A stretch of 64,000 nt of DNA from DAOUKH01 sp965219875. GTDB taxonomy: Bacteria > Chloroflexota > Dehalococcoidia > SHYB01. The position numbers and the translations under genes are program-made. Location: assembly GCA_965219875.1 (NCBI GenBank), contig CBDCOW010000003.1, positions 248,001 through 312,000 of the forward strand. Reading direction: 5' to 3'. Every line of letters starts with the position of its first letter. Within the stretch, counting starts at the first letter, position 1. The notes below the pieces were generated by a model. That model had not been told where the DNA came from and did not search any database. It was given only the letters and a program-made list of their open reading frames with translations. This document shows positions 1-9,148 of this stretch, piece after piece.

Positions 1-2166
1 ATCGCGGTCTACACGGGAGAGGACACGGAGGGGGCGCTTAACGGCCTCCCTTGCGCTTGGCTCATCCCGAACTCCGACCTGAAGACGCCGACGCATCCCG
101 CCATCGCCAAAGACCGGGTGCGCTACGTCGGCGACGCGGTCGCGGTGGTCGTGGCGGAAAGCCGGTACGAAGCCGAGGACGCGCTGGAGCACATCGAGGT
201 GGAGTACGAGCCGCTCGGCGTCGTCATCAATCCGAAGGACGCCGCGCAGGACGGCGCGCCGCAGCTACACGACGACGTTCCGAACAACATCGCGTTCACG
301 TGGGCGGTGGCCGGAGGGGACACGGATGCGGCGTTCGCGGAGGCGGATGTGACGGTGAGCGACACGATCACGCTGCCAAGGTTGATCGCGAATCCGATGG
401 AGCCGCGCTCGGCGGTCGCGCAGTGGGTCGACGTGACGGGAGACCTGACGCTCTGGAGCACGTCGCAGAACCCGCACATCGCGCGGTTCCTGACGTCCGT
501 TGTGACGGGGGTGCCGGAACACAAGATACGCGTGATCGCGCCGGAGGTTGGCGGAGGCTTTGGAAGCAAGATTCCGTACTACCCGGACGAGGCGATCACC
601 GCGTTCTGTTCGATGCGTCTGGGCGTGCCGGTGAAATGGACGGAGACTCGAAGCGAGAACTATCAGGTGACGACCCAGGGCCGCGATCACGTCGAAGAGG
701 TTGAGATGGCGGCGACGGCGGAGGGGAAGATCACGGGCATTCGCACCAAGGTGTACGCGGGGCTCGGGGCGTACCTCTCGACCGCGAGCCCGGGAATCCC
801 GACGATCCTGCACGGGCTGATGTACTCAGGCGCGTACGACATCGCGAACATCGGGGGGACGGTCTACGGGGTGTTCAACAACGGCACCCCGGTGGACGCC
901 TACCGGGGTGCAGGACGTCCCGAGGCGACGATGCTGGTCGAGCGTCTAGTGGACCTGCTCGCGGCGGAGCTGGATATGGACCCGGTGGAGTTGCGCCGGA
1001 AGAACCTGATCCCCAAGTTCGAGAATGGGCACGACGTCGCGACCGGCATCACCTATGACAGCGGCGACTACGAGGCAACGCTGGATACCTGCCTGAACGC
1101 CGCGGACTACTCGTCGCTCCGCGCGGAGCAGGCTCGGGCGCGGACGGAAGGCCGCTACGTGGGCATCGGGGTTTGCACCTACGTGGAGATATGCGGCCTC
1201 GGGCCTTCACAGGTGGCGGGCGCGGTTGGATTCCAAGGGGGGCTCTGGGAGAGCGCCATCGTTCGTTTCCACCCCACGGGGAAGGTGAACGTGATGGTGG
1301 GGTCCTCGCCGCACGGCCAGGGGGAAGAGACGACGTTCGCTCAGATCATCGCGGGCGAGGTCGGCGTGGACGTGGACGACGTTGAGATCATCCACGGCGA
1401 TACCGACCTGACCCCAATGGGCTGGGGAACATACGGCAGCCGGACGACGGCGGTGTCGGGCGCCGCGGTGGCGGTGGCGGTACGGAAGATCAAGGAGAAG
1501 TCGAAGGCGCTGGCGGCGCACCTGTTGGAGGCGGCGACCGAGGACATCGAATACGAGGACGGCCGGTTCTTCGTCCGCGGGTCCCCCGACCAGCACAAGA
1601 CGATACAGGACATCGCGCTCATGGCGAACGTGGCGTGGGACATGCCGGAGGGCATGGAGCCGGGCCTGGAGGCGAGCGCGTTCTACGACCCGCCGAACTT
1701 CACCTTTCCGTTCGGGGCGCACCTGGCGGTGGTCGAAGTCGACCCGGCTACGGGGCAAATCGACCTGCAACGGTACTACGCGGTCGATGATTGCGGTGTG
1801 CAGATCAACCCGATGATCGTGGAAGGTCAGGTGCACGGCGGGGTCGTTCAGGGCGTGGGGCCGGCGCTGTGGGAAGGCGCCGTCTATGACGACGACGGGC
1901 AGCTCTTGACAGGGACGATGCTGGACTACGCGCTGCCGCGCGCGGACGGTCTGCCGGAGATCGAGGTGCAGTCGAACACGACGCCCTCGCCGCACCACCC
2001 TCTGGGAGTGAAGGGCGTGGGAGAGGCTGGGACGATCGCGTCCACGCCGACGGTGTACAACGCGGTGATGGACGCGCTGCGGCCCTTGGGGATTAACCGT
2101 ATCGACATGCCGCTGACGCCGGAGAAGGTCTGGCGGGCGATCGGCGACGCGCGGAACGGAGGCTAG
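1..2166 (+). CDS. coxL: Molybdenum hydroxylase large subunit, form II CoxL-like (5' partial)
   Basis: Catalytic, molybdopterin-binding subunit of a xanthine dehydrogenase/aerobic CO dehydrogenase-type enzyme. The frame is open from base 1, so the N-terminus lies outside the window. An AYRGAGR motif is encoded at about 898-918. This is the signature of form II (CoxL-like) enzymes, in place of the AYxCSFR loop of true form I CO dehydrogenases. The GVGEAG motif with the presumed catalytic Glu (codon at 2023) is intact near the C-terminus. The FAD subunit follows after two bases, and MoxR and VWA genes of the CoxD/CoxE type come next, so this is one operon. The [2Fe-2S] subunit is not downstream and may lie upstream. 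The family is certain; the substrate is not, because form II enzymes are often not CO oxidisers. Confidence 0.92.
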   Translation: MAVYTGEDTEGALNGLPCAWLIPNSDLKTPTHPAIAKDRVRYVGDAVAVVVAESRYEAEDALEHIEVEYEPLGVVINPKDAAQDGAPQLHDDVPNNIAFTWAVAGGDTDAAFAEADVTVSDTITLPRLIANPMEPRSAVAQWVDVTGDLTLWSTSQNPHIARFLTSVVTGVPEHKIRVIAPEVGGGFGSKIPYYPDEAITAFCSMRLGVPVKWTETRSENYQVTTQGRDHVEEVEMAATAEGKITGIRTKVYAGLGAYLSTASPGIPTILHGLMYSGAYDIANIGGTVYGVFNNGTPVDAYRGAGRPEATMLVERLVDLLAAELDMDPVELRRKNLIPKFENGHDVATGITYDSGDYEATLDTCLNAADYSSLRAEQARARTEGRYVGIGVCTYVEICGLGPSQVAGAVGFQGGLWESAIVRFHPTGKVNVMVGSSPHGQGEETTFAQIIAGEVGVDVDDVEIIHGDTDLTPMGWGTYGSRTTAVSGAAVAVAVRKIKEKSKALAAHLLEAATEDIEYEDGRFFVRGSPDQHKTIQDIALMANVAWDMPEGMEPGLEASAFYDPPNFTFPFGAHLAVVEVDPATGQIDLQRYYAVDDCGVQINPMIVEGQVHGGVVQGVGPALWEGAVYDDDGQLLTGTMLDYALPRADGLPEIEVQSNTTPSPHHPLGVKGVGEAGTIASTPTVYNAVMDALRPLGINRIDMPLTPEKVWRAIGDARNGG

Positions 2167-2168
2167 GG

Positions 2169-3035
2169 ATGTATCCATCACAGACGACGTACCATCGGGC
2201 GAGTTCGGTTTCCGAGGCGGTGGAGTTGCTCGCTAACAACGAGGGCGCCAAGGTGCTGGCGGGCGGACACAGTCTGATTCCGCTGATGAAGCTGCGGATC
2301 GCGGCGCCCGCCGTGCTGGTGGACATCGGCCGAATCGAGGCGTTGAAGGGCATTACCGCCGGCGACGACGGCCTGTCCATCGGGGCGCTGACGACATACG
2401 CGGAGATCGCGTCGTCCGGCCTAGTGCAGGAGCATGCACCGCTGCTGGCGGAGGCGGCGGGAATGGTGGGAGACCCAGCGGTGCGGAACCGGGGCACGAT
2501 CGGGGGGAACATCTCCCACGGCGACCCGGCGTCCGACCCGCCCACGGCGCTCAAGGCGCTCGGCGCGACGTTCAACGTAACCGGGCCTGGGGGCGAGCGC
2601 AGCATAGCGGCGTCCGATTTCGCGACGGGGCTGCTAGAGAACGCGCTGGAGGAGCATGAGATTCTGACGAGCGTGTCCGTCCCCTCCGTTCCGGCGGGTT
2701 CCGGCTCGGCGTACGTCAAGTTCCCGCACCCGGCCTCACGCTACGCGGTGGTCGCGGCCGCGGCGATCGTGACCGTCGAGGGGGGAAGGTGCTCCTCGGC
2801 CAGCGTCGTAGTCGGGGGCGTCGAGGCGACGCCGATCAGGGCGTCGTCCGTCGAGCGGGCGCTGGTGGGATCGGACTTGAGTGACGGAGCGCTGGACGAA
2901 GCCGCGGCGGCCGTCGCGAACGACCTCGGAGGCGATCCAATGAGCGACATCTTCGCCTCCGCCGAATACCGGCGGGCGATGGCGGAAGTGTACGTGCGCC
3001 GCGCTCTCGGGACCGCCGTGTCGCGGGCGGGCTAG
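2169..3035 (+). CDS. coxM: Molybdenum hydroxylase FAD-binding subunit (CoxM-like)
   Basis: Medium subunit that carries FAD and passes electrons between the Fe-S subunit and the quinone or other acceptor. Its 288 residues match the family size. The two FAD-binding signatures are visible: AGGHSLIPLMK near residue 32 and TIGGNISHGDPASDPP near residue 110. The CO_deh_flav_C-type region follows in the last 100 residues. The ATG lies two bases after the large-subunit stop, with GGAGG just upstream inside that gene, which implies translational coupling. It works as a complex with the preceding subunit. Confidence 0.93.
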   Translation: MYPSQTTYHRASSVSEAVELLANNEGAKVLAGGHSLIPLMKLRIAAPAVLVDIGRIEALKGITAGDDGLSIGALTTYAEIASSGLVQEHAPLLAEAAGMVGDPAVRNRGTIGGNISHGDPASDPPTALKALGATFNVTGPGGERSIAASDFATGLLENALEEHEILTSVSVPSVPAGSGSAYVKFPHPASRYAVVAAAAIVTVEGGRCSSASVVVGGVEATPIRASSVERALVGSDLSDGALDEAAAAVANDLGGDPMSDIFASAEYRRAMAEVYVRRALGTAVSRAG

Positions 3036-3086
3036 GGCTTCACCCTCTACCTATTCGGGAGCGACGCGGGACGCACGGAGGAAACC

Positions 3087-4022
3087 TTGGAGCACACTCC
3101 CGTCGCTTCCATGCCGACGTCGGTTGACGCCTTGCAAGCGACCCTTCAGAAGGAGTTGTACGTCGCCGACCGCGGTCTGGCGATGTCTATCTACCTGGCG
3201 CTTCGGTTGCGGCGGCCGCTGTTCCTCGAAGGAGAGGCCGGCGTTGGGAAGACGGAGGTCGCGAGGGCGCTGGCGTCCGCGCTGGGGGCGCGTCTGATCC
3301 GGCTGCAATGCTACGAGGGGCTGGACGTGACCCAGGCGGTCTACGAGTGGAACTACTCGCGCCAACTGCTGCACGTCAGACTGCTCGAGGCGGCGGGCGG
3401 CGTTGACCGGAAGGATGCGGAGCGGGAGCTCTTCAGCGAGGAGTTCCTGATCAAGCGTCCTCTCCTGCAGGCGCTGGAGGGCGCGGGTCCGACGGTGCTC
3501 CTGATAGACGAGCTCGACCGCGCCGACGAAGAGTTCGAAGGCTATCTCTTGGAGATGCTGTCCGACTTTCAGATCACGATTCCGGAGATTGGAACGTACA
3601 CGGCGGACGAGCCGCCGGTCGTAGTGATCACGTCGAACCGCACACGCGAAATCCACGACGCCCTGAAACGGCGCTGTCTGTATTACTGGATTGACTACCC
3701 GGACCTCCAAAAGGAGATGCAGATCGTGCGGAGCAAGGTCCCTGGGGCGGCGCAGAAACTGGCGGAACAGGTCACCGCCTTCGTTCAGGAGCTGCGGGGA
3801 ACCGAGCTGTACAAGGTGCCGGGGGTCGCGGAGACCCTCGACTGGACGGCGGCACTCGTCAGTCTGAACGAGCGCGAGCTCAGTCCGTCGGTGATCGACG
3901 ACACGTTGGGCGTCATGCTCAAGTACCGGGAGGACGTGCAGGCGGTGCGCGGAGAGCAGACCCGTGCGCTGCTGAACCGGGCACTGAATCGAGGAACGCG
4001 GCGCGGGGGCCGGCGTGGCTAG
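3087..4022 (+). CDS. MoxR-family AAA+ ATPase (CoxD-like maturation factor)
   Basis: Cytoplasmic AAA+ ATPase of the MoxR group. In aerobic CO dehydrogenase operons the equivalent CoxD helps build the metal centre. The Walker A motif GEAGVGKTE lies near residue 50 and the Walker B LLIDELDRADE near residue 142, followed by a sensor region ITSNRTREIHDALKRR. Length (311 aa) is usual for MoxR. TTG is chosen as start because GGAGGA sits five bases upstream; an ATG eight codons later lacks such a site. The reading frame overlaps the next gene by 8 bases. MoxR proteins act with VWA-domain partners, and one is encoded next. Confidence 0.88.
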   Translation: MEHTPVASMPTSVDALQATLQKELYVADRGLAMSIYLALRLRRPLFLEGEAGVGKTEVARALASALGARLIRLQCYEGLDVTQAVYEWNYSRQLLHVRLLEAAGGVDRKDAERELFSEEFLIKRPLLQALEGAGPTVLLIDELDRADEEFEGYLLEMLSDFQITIPEIGTYTADEPPVVVITSNRTREIHDALKRRCLYYWIDYPDLQKEMQIVRSKVPGAAQKLAEQVTAFVQELRGTELYKVPGVAETLDWTAALVSLNERELSPSVIDDTLGVMLKYREDVQAVRGEQTRALLNRALNRGTRRGGRRG

Positions 4023-5328
4023 TGGAGAAGCCGACCACCTGCTCCACAACCTCCTGATCTTCGGCCGCCTACTGAGGCGTCTCGGCCTCGACGTTCACGC
4101 GGGGCGGATGCTGGACGCAGTCCGCGTGCTGGAGGACATCGGCGTGTCACGCCGGGCCGACGTGCGATCGGCCCTGCGGACGCTGCTGGTGCACCGGCGG
4201 GACGACCTGCCCGTGTTTGACGAGGCGTTCGACGTGTTCTGGCGCCAGCGGAAAGACCGGATGACGTCGCTCGACCTGCGTTCGATGGGCGAGCAGCGCC
4301 GGTACCGGAGAGTAGAGGCCGGGCCGCCTCCACCGGGGCAGCCGGCGGACGGCGCCTCCGCCGAGCCCACGGATTCCGACGAGGGGCACGACCGGATCGA
4401 CCTAACGCGGACGTTCAGCGTGCGAGAGGTGCTGCGGGAGAAGGACTTCGCGGAGTTCACCGCGGAGGAGATGTCGCAGGCTAGACGGTTCATGGCTTCT
4501 TTGGACTGGAATCCCGGCGTGCGGCGCACGCGGCGCAAGGAACGGGGCAATGGTCCGGGGCTGGACGTGCGGAGGACGCTGCGGGAGAACGCGCAGTTCG
4601 GAGGCGAGCTCTTGCGTCTGAAGCGCCGGCGGCGGAAGGAGAAACCGCGCAGGCTGGTGGTTATCTGCGACGTGAGCGGCTCGATGGAGCGTTACACGCG
4701 GATGTTGCTCCACTTCATCCACAGCCTCTACGGGGGGTTGGAGAACCAAGTCGAGGCGTTCCTGTTCGCTACGCGGCTCACCAGAGTGACGAAGCAACTG
4801 AGGCGGCGGGACATCGACCAAGCCGTGGGAGATGTCGCCAAGGCGGTCCCTGACTGGTCGGGCGGGACGCGCATCGGGGCGGCGCTCAAGGAATTCAACT
4901 TCAGGTGGGCGCGGAGGACGTTGGGCTGGGGGTCGATCGTGCTCATCGTGTCGGACGGCTGGGACCGGGGCGAGCCGGAAGCGTTGAGCGGCGAGATGGC
5001 ACGCCTGCAACGGAGTTGCCGGCGCTTGATCTGGCTCAATCCGCTGGCGGGCAATGAAGACTATGAGCCGCTGACCCAGGGGATGCGCGCCGCGGCTCCG
5101 TATATTGACGATCTGCTGCCGGTGCACAATCTGGCGGCGTTGCTGGACCTCGCGCGCCACTTGAACGGCCTGGCGACAAGTTGGCCGGTGCGCAAGCAGT
5201 CTCCCCCAGCAGCGGTGGAGACCACGGAGGTTGTGGCGGCTCCGGCCCAGCGGTCGTGGCATACTGAGGCCAATCCGTCGTTTCGCCATCCGATGTGGGG
5301 GCGGGGCGAACGAGAAGGGGGCACATGA
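4015..5328 (+). CDS. VWA-domain protein, CoxE-like
   Basis: Partner of the upstream MoxR ATPase; CoxE-like proteins are needed for cofactor insertion into Mo hydroxylases. The protein has an all-helical N-terminal part, a charged linker, and a C-terminal von Willebrand A fold with the MIDAS motif DVSGSM near residue 221. Later metal-site positions lie in SGGTRIG and VSDGWDRGE. It has a Pro/Ala-rich tail of about 40 residues. GTG start, overlapping the ATPase gene by 8 bases. Its stop overlaps the start of the following binding-protein gene (ATGA). Role in maturation is inferred from family and context. Confidence 0.85.
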   Translation: MASGEADHLLHNLLIFGRLLRRLGLDVHAGRMLDAVRVLEDIGVSRRADVRSALRTLLVHRRDDLPVFDEAFDVFWRQRKDRMTSLDLRSMGEQRRYRRVEAGPPPPGQPADGASAEPTDSDEGHDRIDLTRTFSVREVLREKDFAEFTAEEMSQARRFMASLDWNPGVRRTRRKERGNGPGLDVRRTLRENAQFGGELLRLKRRRRKEKPRRLVVICDVSGSMERYTRMLLHFIHSLYGGLENQVEAFLFATRLTRVTKQLRRRDIDQAVGDVAKAVPDWSGGTRIGAALKEFNFRWARRTLGWGSIVLIVSDGWDRGEPEALSGEMARLQRSCRRLIWLNPLAGNEDYEPLTQGMRAAAPYIDDLLPVHNLAALLDLARHLNGLATSWPVRKQSPPAAVETTEVVAAPAQRSWHTEANPSFRHPMWGRGEREGGT

Positions 5329-6062
5329 TGAGGCCGCTCCTTGCCGTTGCGATGCTTGCCGTCGTCGCCGTTGTTTCGGTGTCGTGCGGCGGGTCCGACA
5401 CTGTCCGGATGGGGACCGAGGGGGCCTACCCGCCCTTCAATTTCATCAACGACGACGGCGAGATCGACGGACTTGAGCGGGAGCTGGGCGACGAGCTGTG
5501 CCGGCGCGCCGATCTGGAGTGCGAGTGGGTGACCAACGAGTGGGATAGCATGATCCCGAACCTGTTGGACGGGAAGTATGACACGATCCTCGCCGGCATG
5601 AGCATCACGGATGAGCGGGACGAGGTGATCGATTTCACGCAACCGTACGTTCCGCCAGTTCCGTCAGTCTATATCGCTCTGGCCGAAGCCGGTGACGAAG
5701 CGGTTAGCGGCCGGGTAGCGGCCCAAACCGCCACGGTACAAGCCGATTTTCTGGCCGATTCCGGCGCGGCGCTGGTCGAGTTCGCGCTGGCGCCGGAAGT
5801 CGTCGAGGCCGTCCTCAGCGGCGACGCGGACGCGGCGTTGGTCGACCGGGCTTTCGCGAGAGAGGCCATCGCGGAGAGTGGGGGAAGGCTGACACTCGTC
5901 GGTCCGGAGGCCCCGCTGGACGCCGGAACCGGCGTCGGCGTCCGGGAGGACGACACCGACTTGAAGGACAAGCTGAACCGCGCCATCGATGCGATGAAGG
6001 CGGACGGCTCGTTGAACGCGCTTATCAAGGAGTGGCTGGGGTCAGACGCGGAGGTCTTCTAA
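5325..6062 (+). CDS. Solute-binding lipoprotein, amino-acid (family 3) type
   Basis: Extracytoplasmic binding protein of the polar amino acid type. The mature region opens with the family hallmark GTEGAYPPFNF and continues with the two lobes (EWDSMIPNLLDGKYD, then ITDERDEVIDFT). The N-terminus is a hydrophobic signal ending at Cys21, so it is probably lipidated, although the lipobox (SVSC) is not ideal. The ATG at 5325 is chosen because it forms an ATGA overlap with the upstream stop and has AAGGGGG before it. No permease or ATPase gene is near. It is co-transcribed with the Mo-hydroxylase accessory genes and may serve sensing or use a distant transporter. Confidence 0.85.
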   Translation: MMRPLLAVAMLAVVAVVSVSCGGSDTVRMGTEGAYPPFNFINDDGEIDGLERELGDELCRRADLECEWVTNEWDSMIPNLLDGKYDTILAGMSITDERDEVIDFTQPYVPPVPSVYIALAEAGDEAVSGRVAAQTATVQADFLADSGAALVEFALAPEVVEAVLSGDADAALVDRAFAREAIAESGGRLTLVGPEAPLDAGTGVGVREDDTDLKDKLNRAIDAMKADGSLNALIKEWLGSDAEVF

Positions 6063-6066
6063 GGCG

Positions 6067-6087
6067 CTCTCCGCCGATGGCGGAGAG
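6067..6087. repeat. Palindromic repeat, copy 1 (9-bp stem)
   Basis: CTCTCCGCC, loop GAT, GGCGGAGAG: a perfect 9-bp stem followed by GTTAGG. The same hairpin with the same 3' flank recurs at 6363-6383. It lies immediately after the binding-protein stop and could also act in transcript stability or termination, but no T-tract follows. Confidence 0.75.
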
Positions 6088-6124
6088 GTTAGGGGTGGAT
6101 GCCCCGGCCCGGCCCTCTCTCAAT

Positions 6125-6141
6125 CTCCCCCAGAGGGGGAG
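6125..6141. repeat. Palindrome with 7-bp stem
   Basis: CTCCCCC, loop AGA, GGGGGAG, followed by AGGTTT. It differs in sequence from the flanking repeats but has the same layout: perfect stem, 3-base loop, purine-rich right arm. Confidence 0.6.
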
Positions 6142-6240
6142 AGGTTTGTGCTGCCCCCCTACGAAGACCCTTGCGTAACTTGGCGGGCGGGCTTCAGCAA
6201 GGTTGCGCGGCCCCCGCCTCCCCCCCGCCCTCACCCCAAT

Positions 6241-6259
6241 CCTCTCCCAGCGGGAGAGG
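6241..6259. repeat. Palindrome with 8-bp stem
   Basis: CCTCTCCC, loop AGC, GGGAGAGG, a perfect stem within the same intergenic cluster. Confidence 0.6.
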
Positions 6260-6362
6260 GGGGCAAGACCCCGCGCCGCCTCCCCTTCCCAAGGCCAGCG
6301 AGCGGCGTTCTTCCCCTCGACGGAGTTTGCAAAGGTCTCCAAAGGGGGAGAGGTTTAAGGTA

Positions 6363-6383
6363 CTCTCCGCCGATGGCGGAGAG
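6363..6383. repeat. Palindromic repeat, copy 2 (9-bp stem)
   Basis: Identical 21-base hairpin to the one at 6067-6087, again followed by GTTAGG, in the same orientation about 300 bases away. Confidence 0.75.
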
Positions 6384-6434
6384 GTTAGGGTGGACGCTCC
6401 GCCCACCAATTCACGTACTTTTTGATACTGAGTA

Positions 6435-6463
6435 TTGACGATGCGCACGGCGGCTCGTACTGT
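6435..6463 (+). promoter_or_regulatory. Candidate sigma70-type promoter
   Basis: TTGACG, 17-base spacer, TACTGT, about 115 bases before the secreted PPC-domain protein. The -35 box is good and the -10 box weak, so this is tentative. Confidence 0.3.
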
Positions 6464-6578
6464 GTACCCCGCTTGCGGAAAGATGGTCCCCACTTCCGGC
6501 ACCGGCGGTTGAGGATGAAGAACCGCCCAACGAGAACTCTGTAGACGAGGCCGTGCTATGCCACCGAAGGAGCTACGA

Positions 6579-9098
6579 ATGCCTACCACAACGTCCGACG
6601 TACTCGCCCGACTCGGTATCCGCATGCTGGTGGTAGCGTGCGCGGCCATTGCCGTGATCGCCGCCGCCCTGGCCCTGGGGGGACCCGGCACGGCGTCGGC
6701 GCAGGAGTCATCCTGCGAGGTTACCGATCTGGGGACGCTGAGCTCCGATGCGGACGGCGTGCTGGAGGCAAGCGGGCGCTGGACGACGGAAGACTGCGAC
6801 TCGCGCTTCCGTGCGGGCAGCGACGCCCACACCTATCGCTTTCAAATCACCCAGGGTGGCCGGGTCAGGATTGACCTGACGTCCGCCGAAGGTGACTCCT
6901 ACCTCTACCTGCTGGCTGAAGACGGCAGCCGTATCACCGACAACGATGACGGCGCCGCCAACCTTGATGCACGTGTCGAACGCGACCTCGCGCCGGGTGT
7001 CTACCTCGTTGAGGCCACAACGGTCGGCGGGCGCCAGCGCGGCCCGGCGGACTTCACGCTTTCCGTTAGCCGTGTCATGGGTTGCGAGCCGGTACATCTT
7101 GGTGCGCTTGAACCTGGCGCCGACCTGACCGCATCCGGCTCCTGGACGCTCGACACCTGCGGCTCACGCTTCGTCGTGGAACACCCCGCCCACAGCTATT
7201 CCTTCAACCTGCCACAAGGCGGCCGCGTACTCATTGACCTGATATCTGAAGACGGCGATCCCGTCCTCTCCGTGGTGTCGCCCACCCTCGGTGTGATCGC
7301 CGCCAACGACGACGGTGGCGGGGGTCGCAACTCACGCGTCGAGCAATACCTTTCGGCAGGCACCTACCTGATCGAGGCGACGACCTATTTGGAACGTGAC
7401 CTCCAACCCTTGATGGCCGCCTTCACCCTCGTGATCCACCTGGTGGACGAGGTGGCGGAGCAGCGCAGCTTCCAACTCAAGGTTGAGGCGTCCCACACGC
7501 CCAACCAGGTGGTCGCGGGCGAGCCCTTCCCCGTCCACTACCGCATCGGCAACCTTGGCGGCGGCGATCTGGCCAGCACCGACGGCAGGGTCATTGTCTA
7601 TCTGGCAGCGCCCCGTGTCTTCGAGCGGAAGTCCTCGATCATCACGTCGGCAGGGGATTGGGAGGCCGGAGTCTCCTACCACTCCGGCGAACAGGCCGCG
7701 AGTACGGCAAGCATCGAGATTGGCGATGTGACGCCGTTCGAGATCACGCTCGGGAGACCGGGGCCCTCATGGGTGTTTGTCGCGATCATCGCGTTCGACC
7801 AATTCGGAGAAGAAATTGCGTTCCACGGGCTCTGGCGGAACTTGACGGTACTGAGCAGTGCGGCGTTCGACGCGGTTACCGTGAAGGTCGACGATGCGGA
7901 CTACGTCGTCTCAGCGGAGGCCGACGAGAATGGGCTAGTAACCGTCTCCGTCAGCTCCGCCGCCGACCCGGACGCGGACGTCGACGCGGCGGTGCGGGCG
8001 AAGGCGATCTACGCGGCCGGCGTGCGCACGCAGGTGTTGGACGGGATCTTCGAGCGGCCGGCGATCGCCGCGCTACCGACGACGGCCGAGCCGGAGTCGC
8101 TCAACGTGGCGAACCCATCGTCGAGCACCCTGTTGAAGGCGTTCGCGAGTCAATACGCGAGCGCCGTCGGCGCGTCCGGGCTGATCGAGAGCCTTGCCGC
8201 GGGCGAAACGATCAGTCCGATCGCGGTCGAGGACATGGCCCTTAGCACCTCCCAGACCGCGGCGGCGCGGTATGCCTCCCTGGCCGCCTCCTGGAAGGCT
8301 CTCCAAGAACGGATCGACGGCGGCGAGGCGCTATCGTTCGAGGACGCATTCGCTCTCCAGTCCCAACTCGCCTATGCCGAACGGATCATCGCGCCGGCGG
8401 TGACGGCCGGCGAAATCGTCGAGGCGGCCCGCGACGCTACGCTGCGGTGGCAAGACCCCGAGGTCCAGGGGATGGTCTCCGGCCTGAGAGCGCAGGCCTC
8501 CTGCGGCGGGCCGGCGGCGCTGCGCGGCGCGCTCGATGCCGCCGGCGTGGCGGATGTGGACGGGTTGCTCGCCCTCGATGGCGAGCTGCGCGCGGTCGTG
8601 CCCTTCTACGGTCCGGTGAACGATGCCGCGCTCTGCTCGGCGGCGGCTGTGGACGCGGCAAACTCCCGGTTCCTGCAGCTCTTGTCGATCGGGGGCAGCG
8701 CCGAGCTGCGCCGGTTGTTGGCCCCAGAAACGCCCGTGGTGGAGCCGCCGCCGCTGCGGTTCCGTATCATCGCCATGCGGACCGTTGACGCCCGGATCGA
8801 ACTGGGCGTGGAGCTTGCCGGCGGTGGGCAGGTCCTGCCATCCATGCGCTTCGTGCCGCCCGACGCCGCCGTCGATGAGTGGTTGGTGAGCGGCGACGTC
8901 GAGGTGGACGGGAGCTCCATCGGGCAGGTCCGTGCGCGGCGTGTGGCCGATGGCCGCATCGAACTGGGCTTCCTGACCGCCGACGGCGGGGAGATCGCGC
9001 CCGGCATCCGCTATCTCCCCGCCGGCCCCGACCTCCCGGCTCGCGTCTGGCTCCGCAGCGGGGAAATCGAGCTACCGCGAACGGCGGCGTCAGAGTGA
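6579..9098 (+). CDS. Secreted protein with two PPC domains and C-terminal repeat
   Basis: Exported protein of 839 residues, no enzyme fold recognised. A signal peptide (hydrophobic stretch then TASA-QE near residue 42) is followed by two bacterial pre-peptidase C-terminal (PPC) beta domains at roughly 45-165 and 168-290. Both show the pattern HxYxFxxxxGGRVxIDL, then NDDG and GxYLxEATT. A CARDB-like beta region with VEASHTPNQVVAGEPF follows, then a helical segment rich in Ala. The C-terminus has two related units (RIELGVEL...RFVP...W and RIELGFLT...RYLP...WLRSGEIEL). The ATG at 6579 is preferred over one seven codons upstream because AAGGAG lies six bases before it. The role is unknown; surface binding or attachment is plausible. 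Confidence 0.8.
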   Translation: MPTTTSDVLARLGIRMLVVACAAIAVIAAALALGGPGTASAQESSCEVTDLGTLSSDADGVLEASGRWTTEDCDSRFRAGSDAHTYRFQITQGGRVRIDLTSAEGDSYLYLLAEDGSRITDNDDGAANLDARVERDLAPGVYLVEATTVGGRQRGPADFTLSVSRVMGCEPVHLGALEPGADLTASGSWTLDTCGSRFVVEHPAHSYSFNLPQGGRVLIDLISEDGDPVLSVVSPTLGVIAANDDGGGGRNSRVEQYLSAGTYLIEATTYLERDLQPLMAAFTLVIHLVDEVAEQRSFQLKVEASHTPNQVVAGEPFPVHYRIGNLGGGDLASTDGRVIVYLAAPRVFERKSSIITSAGDWEAGVSYHSGEQAASTASIEIGDVTPFEITLGRPGPSWVFVAIIAFDQFGEEIAFHGLWRNLTVLSSAAFDAVTVKVDDADYVVSAEADENGLVTVSVSSAADPDADVDAAVRAKAIYAAGVRTQVLDGIFERPAIAALPTTAEPESLNVANPSSSTLLKAFASQYASAVGASGLIESLAAGETISPIAVEDMALSTSQTAAARYASLAASWKALQERIDGGEALSFEDAFALQSQLAYAERIIAPAVTAGEIVEAARDATLRWQDPEVQGMVSGLRAQASCGGPAALRGALDAAGVADVDGLLALDGELRAVVPFYGPVNDAALCSAAAVDAANSRFLQLLSIGGSAELRRLLAPETPVVEPPPLRFRIIAMRTVDARIELGVELAGGGQVLPSMRFVPPDAAVDEWLVSGDVEVDGSSIGQVRARRVADGRIELGFLTADGGEIAPGIRYLPAGPDLPARVWLRSGEIELPRTAASE

Positions 9099-9148
9099 GG
9101 ACAATTGAGATCGCCAAGAGTCATGCCGCCATGACCGAGGTGTGACCG

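Larger units (their letters stand above)
6063..6578 (+). other. Intergenic region with four hairpins
   Basis: About 500 bases without a convincing gene; the short frames here are low-complexity Pro/Arg translations. The region holds four short perfect palindromes with 3-base loops sharing a GGGAGAGG/CTCTCCC theme, at 6067-6087, 6125-6141, 6241-6259 and 6363-6383. A less regular purine-rich copy lies near 6337. A possible promoter follows at 6435-6463. It looks like a cluster of REP-like intergenic palindromes. Confidence 0.6.
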
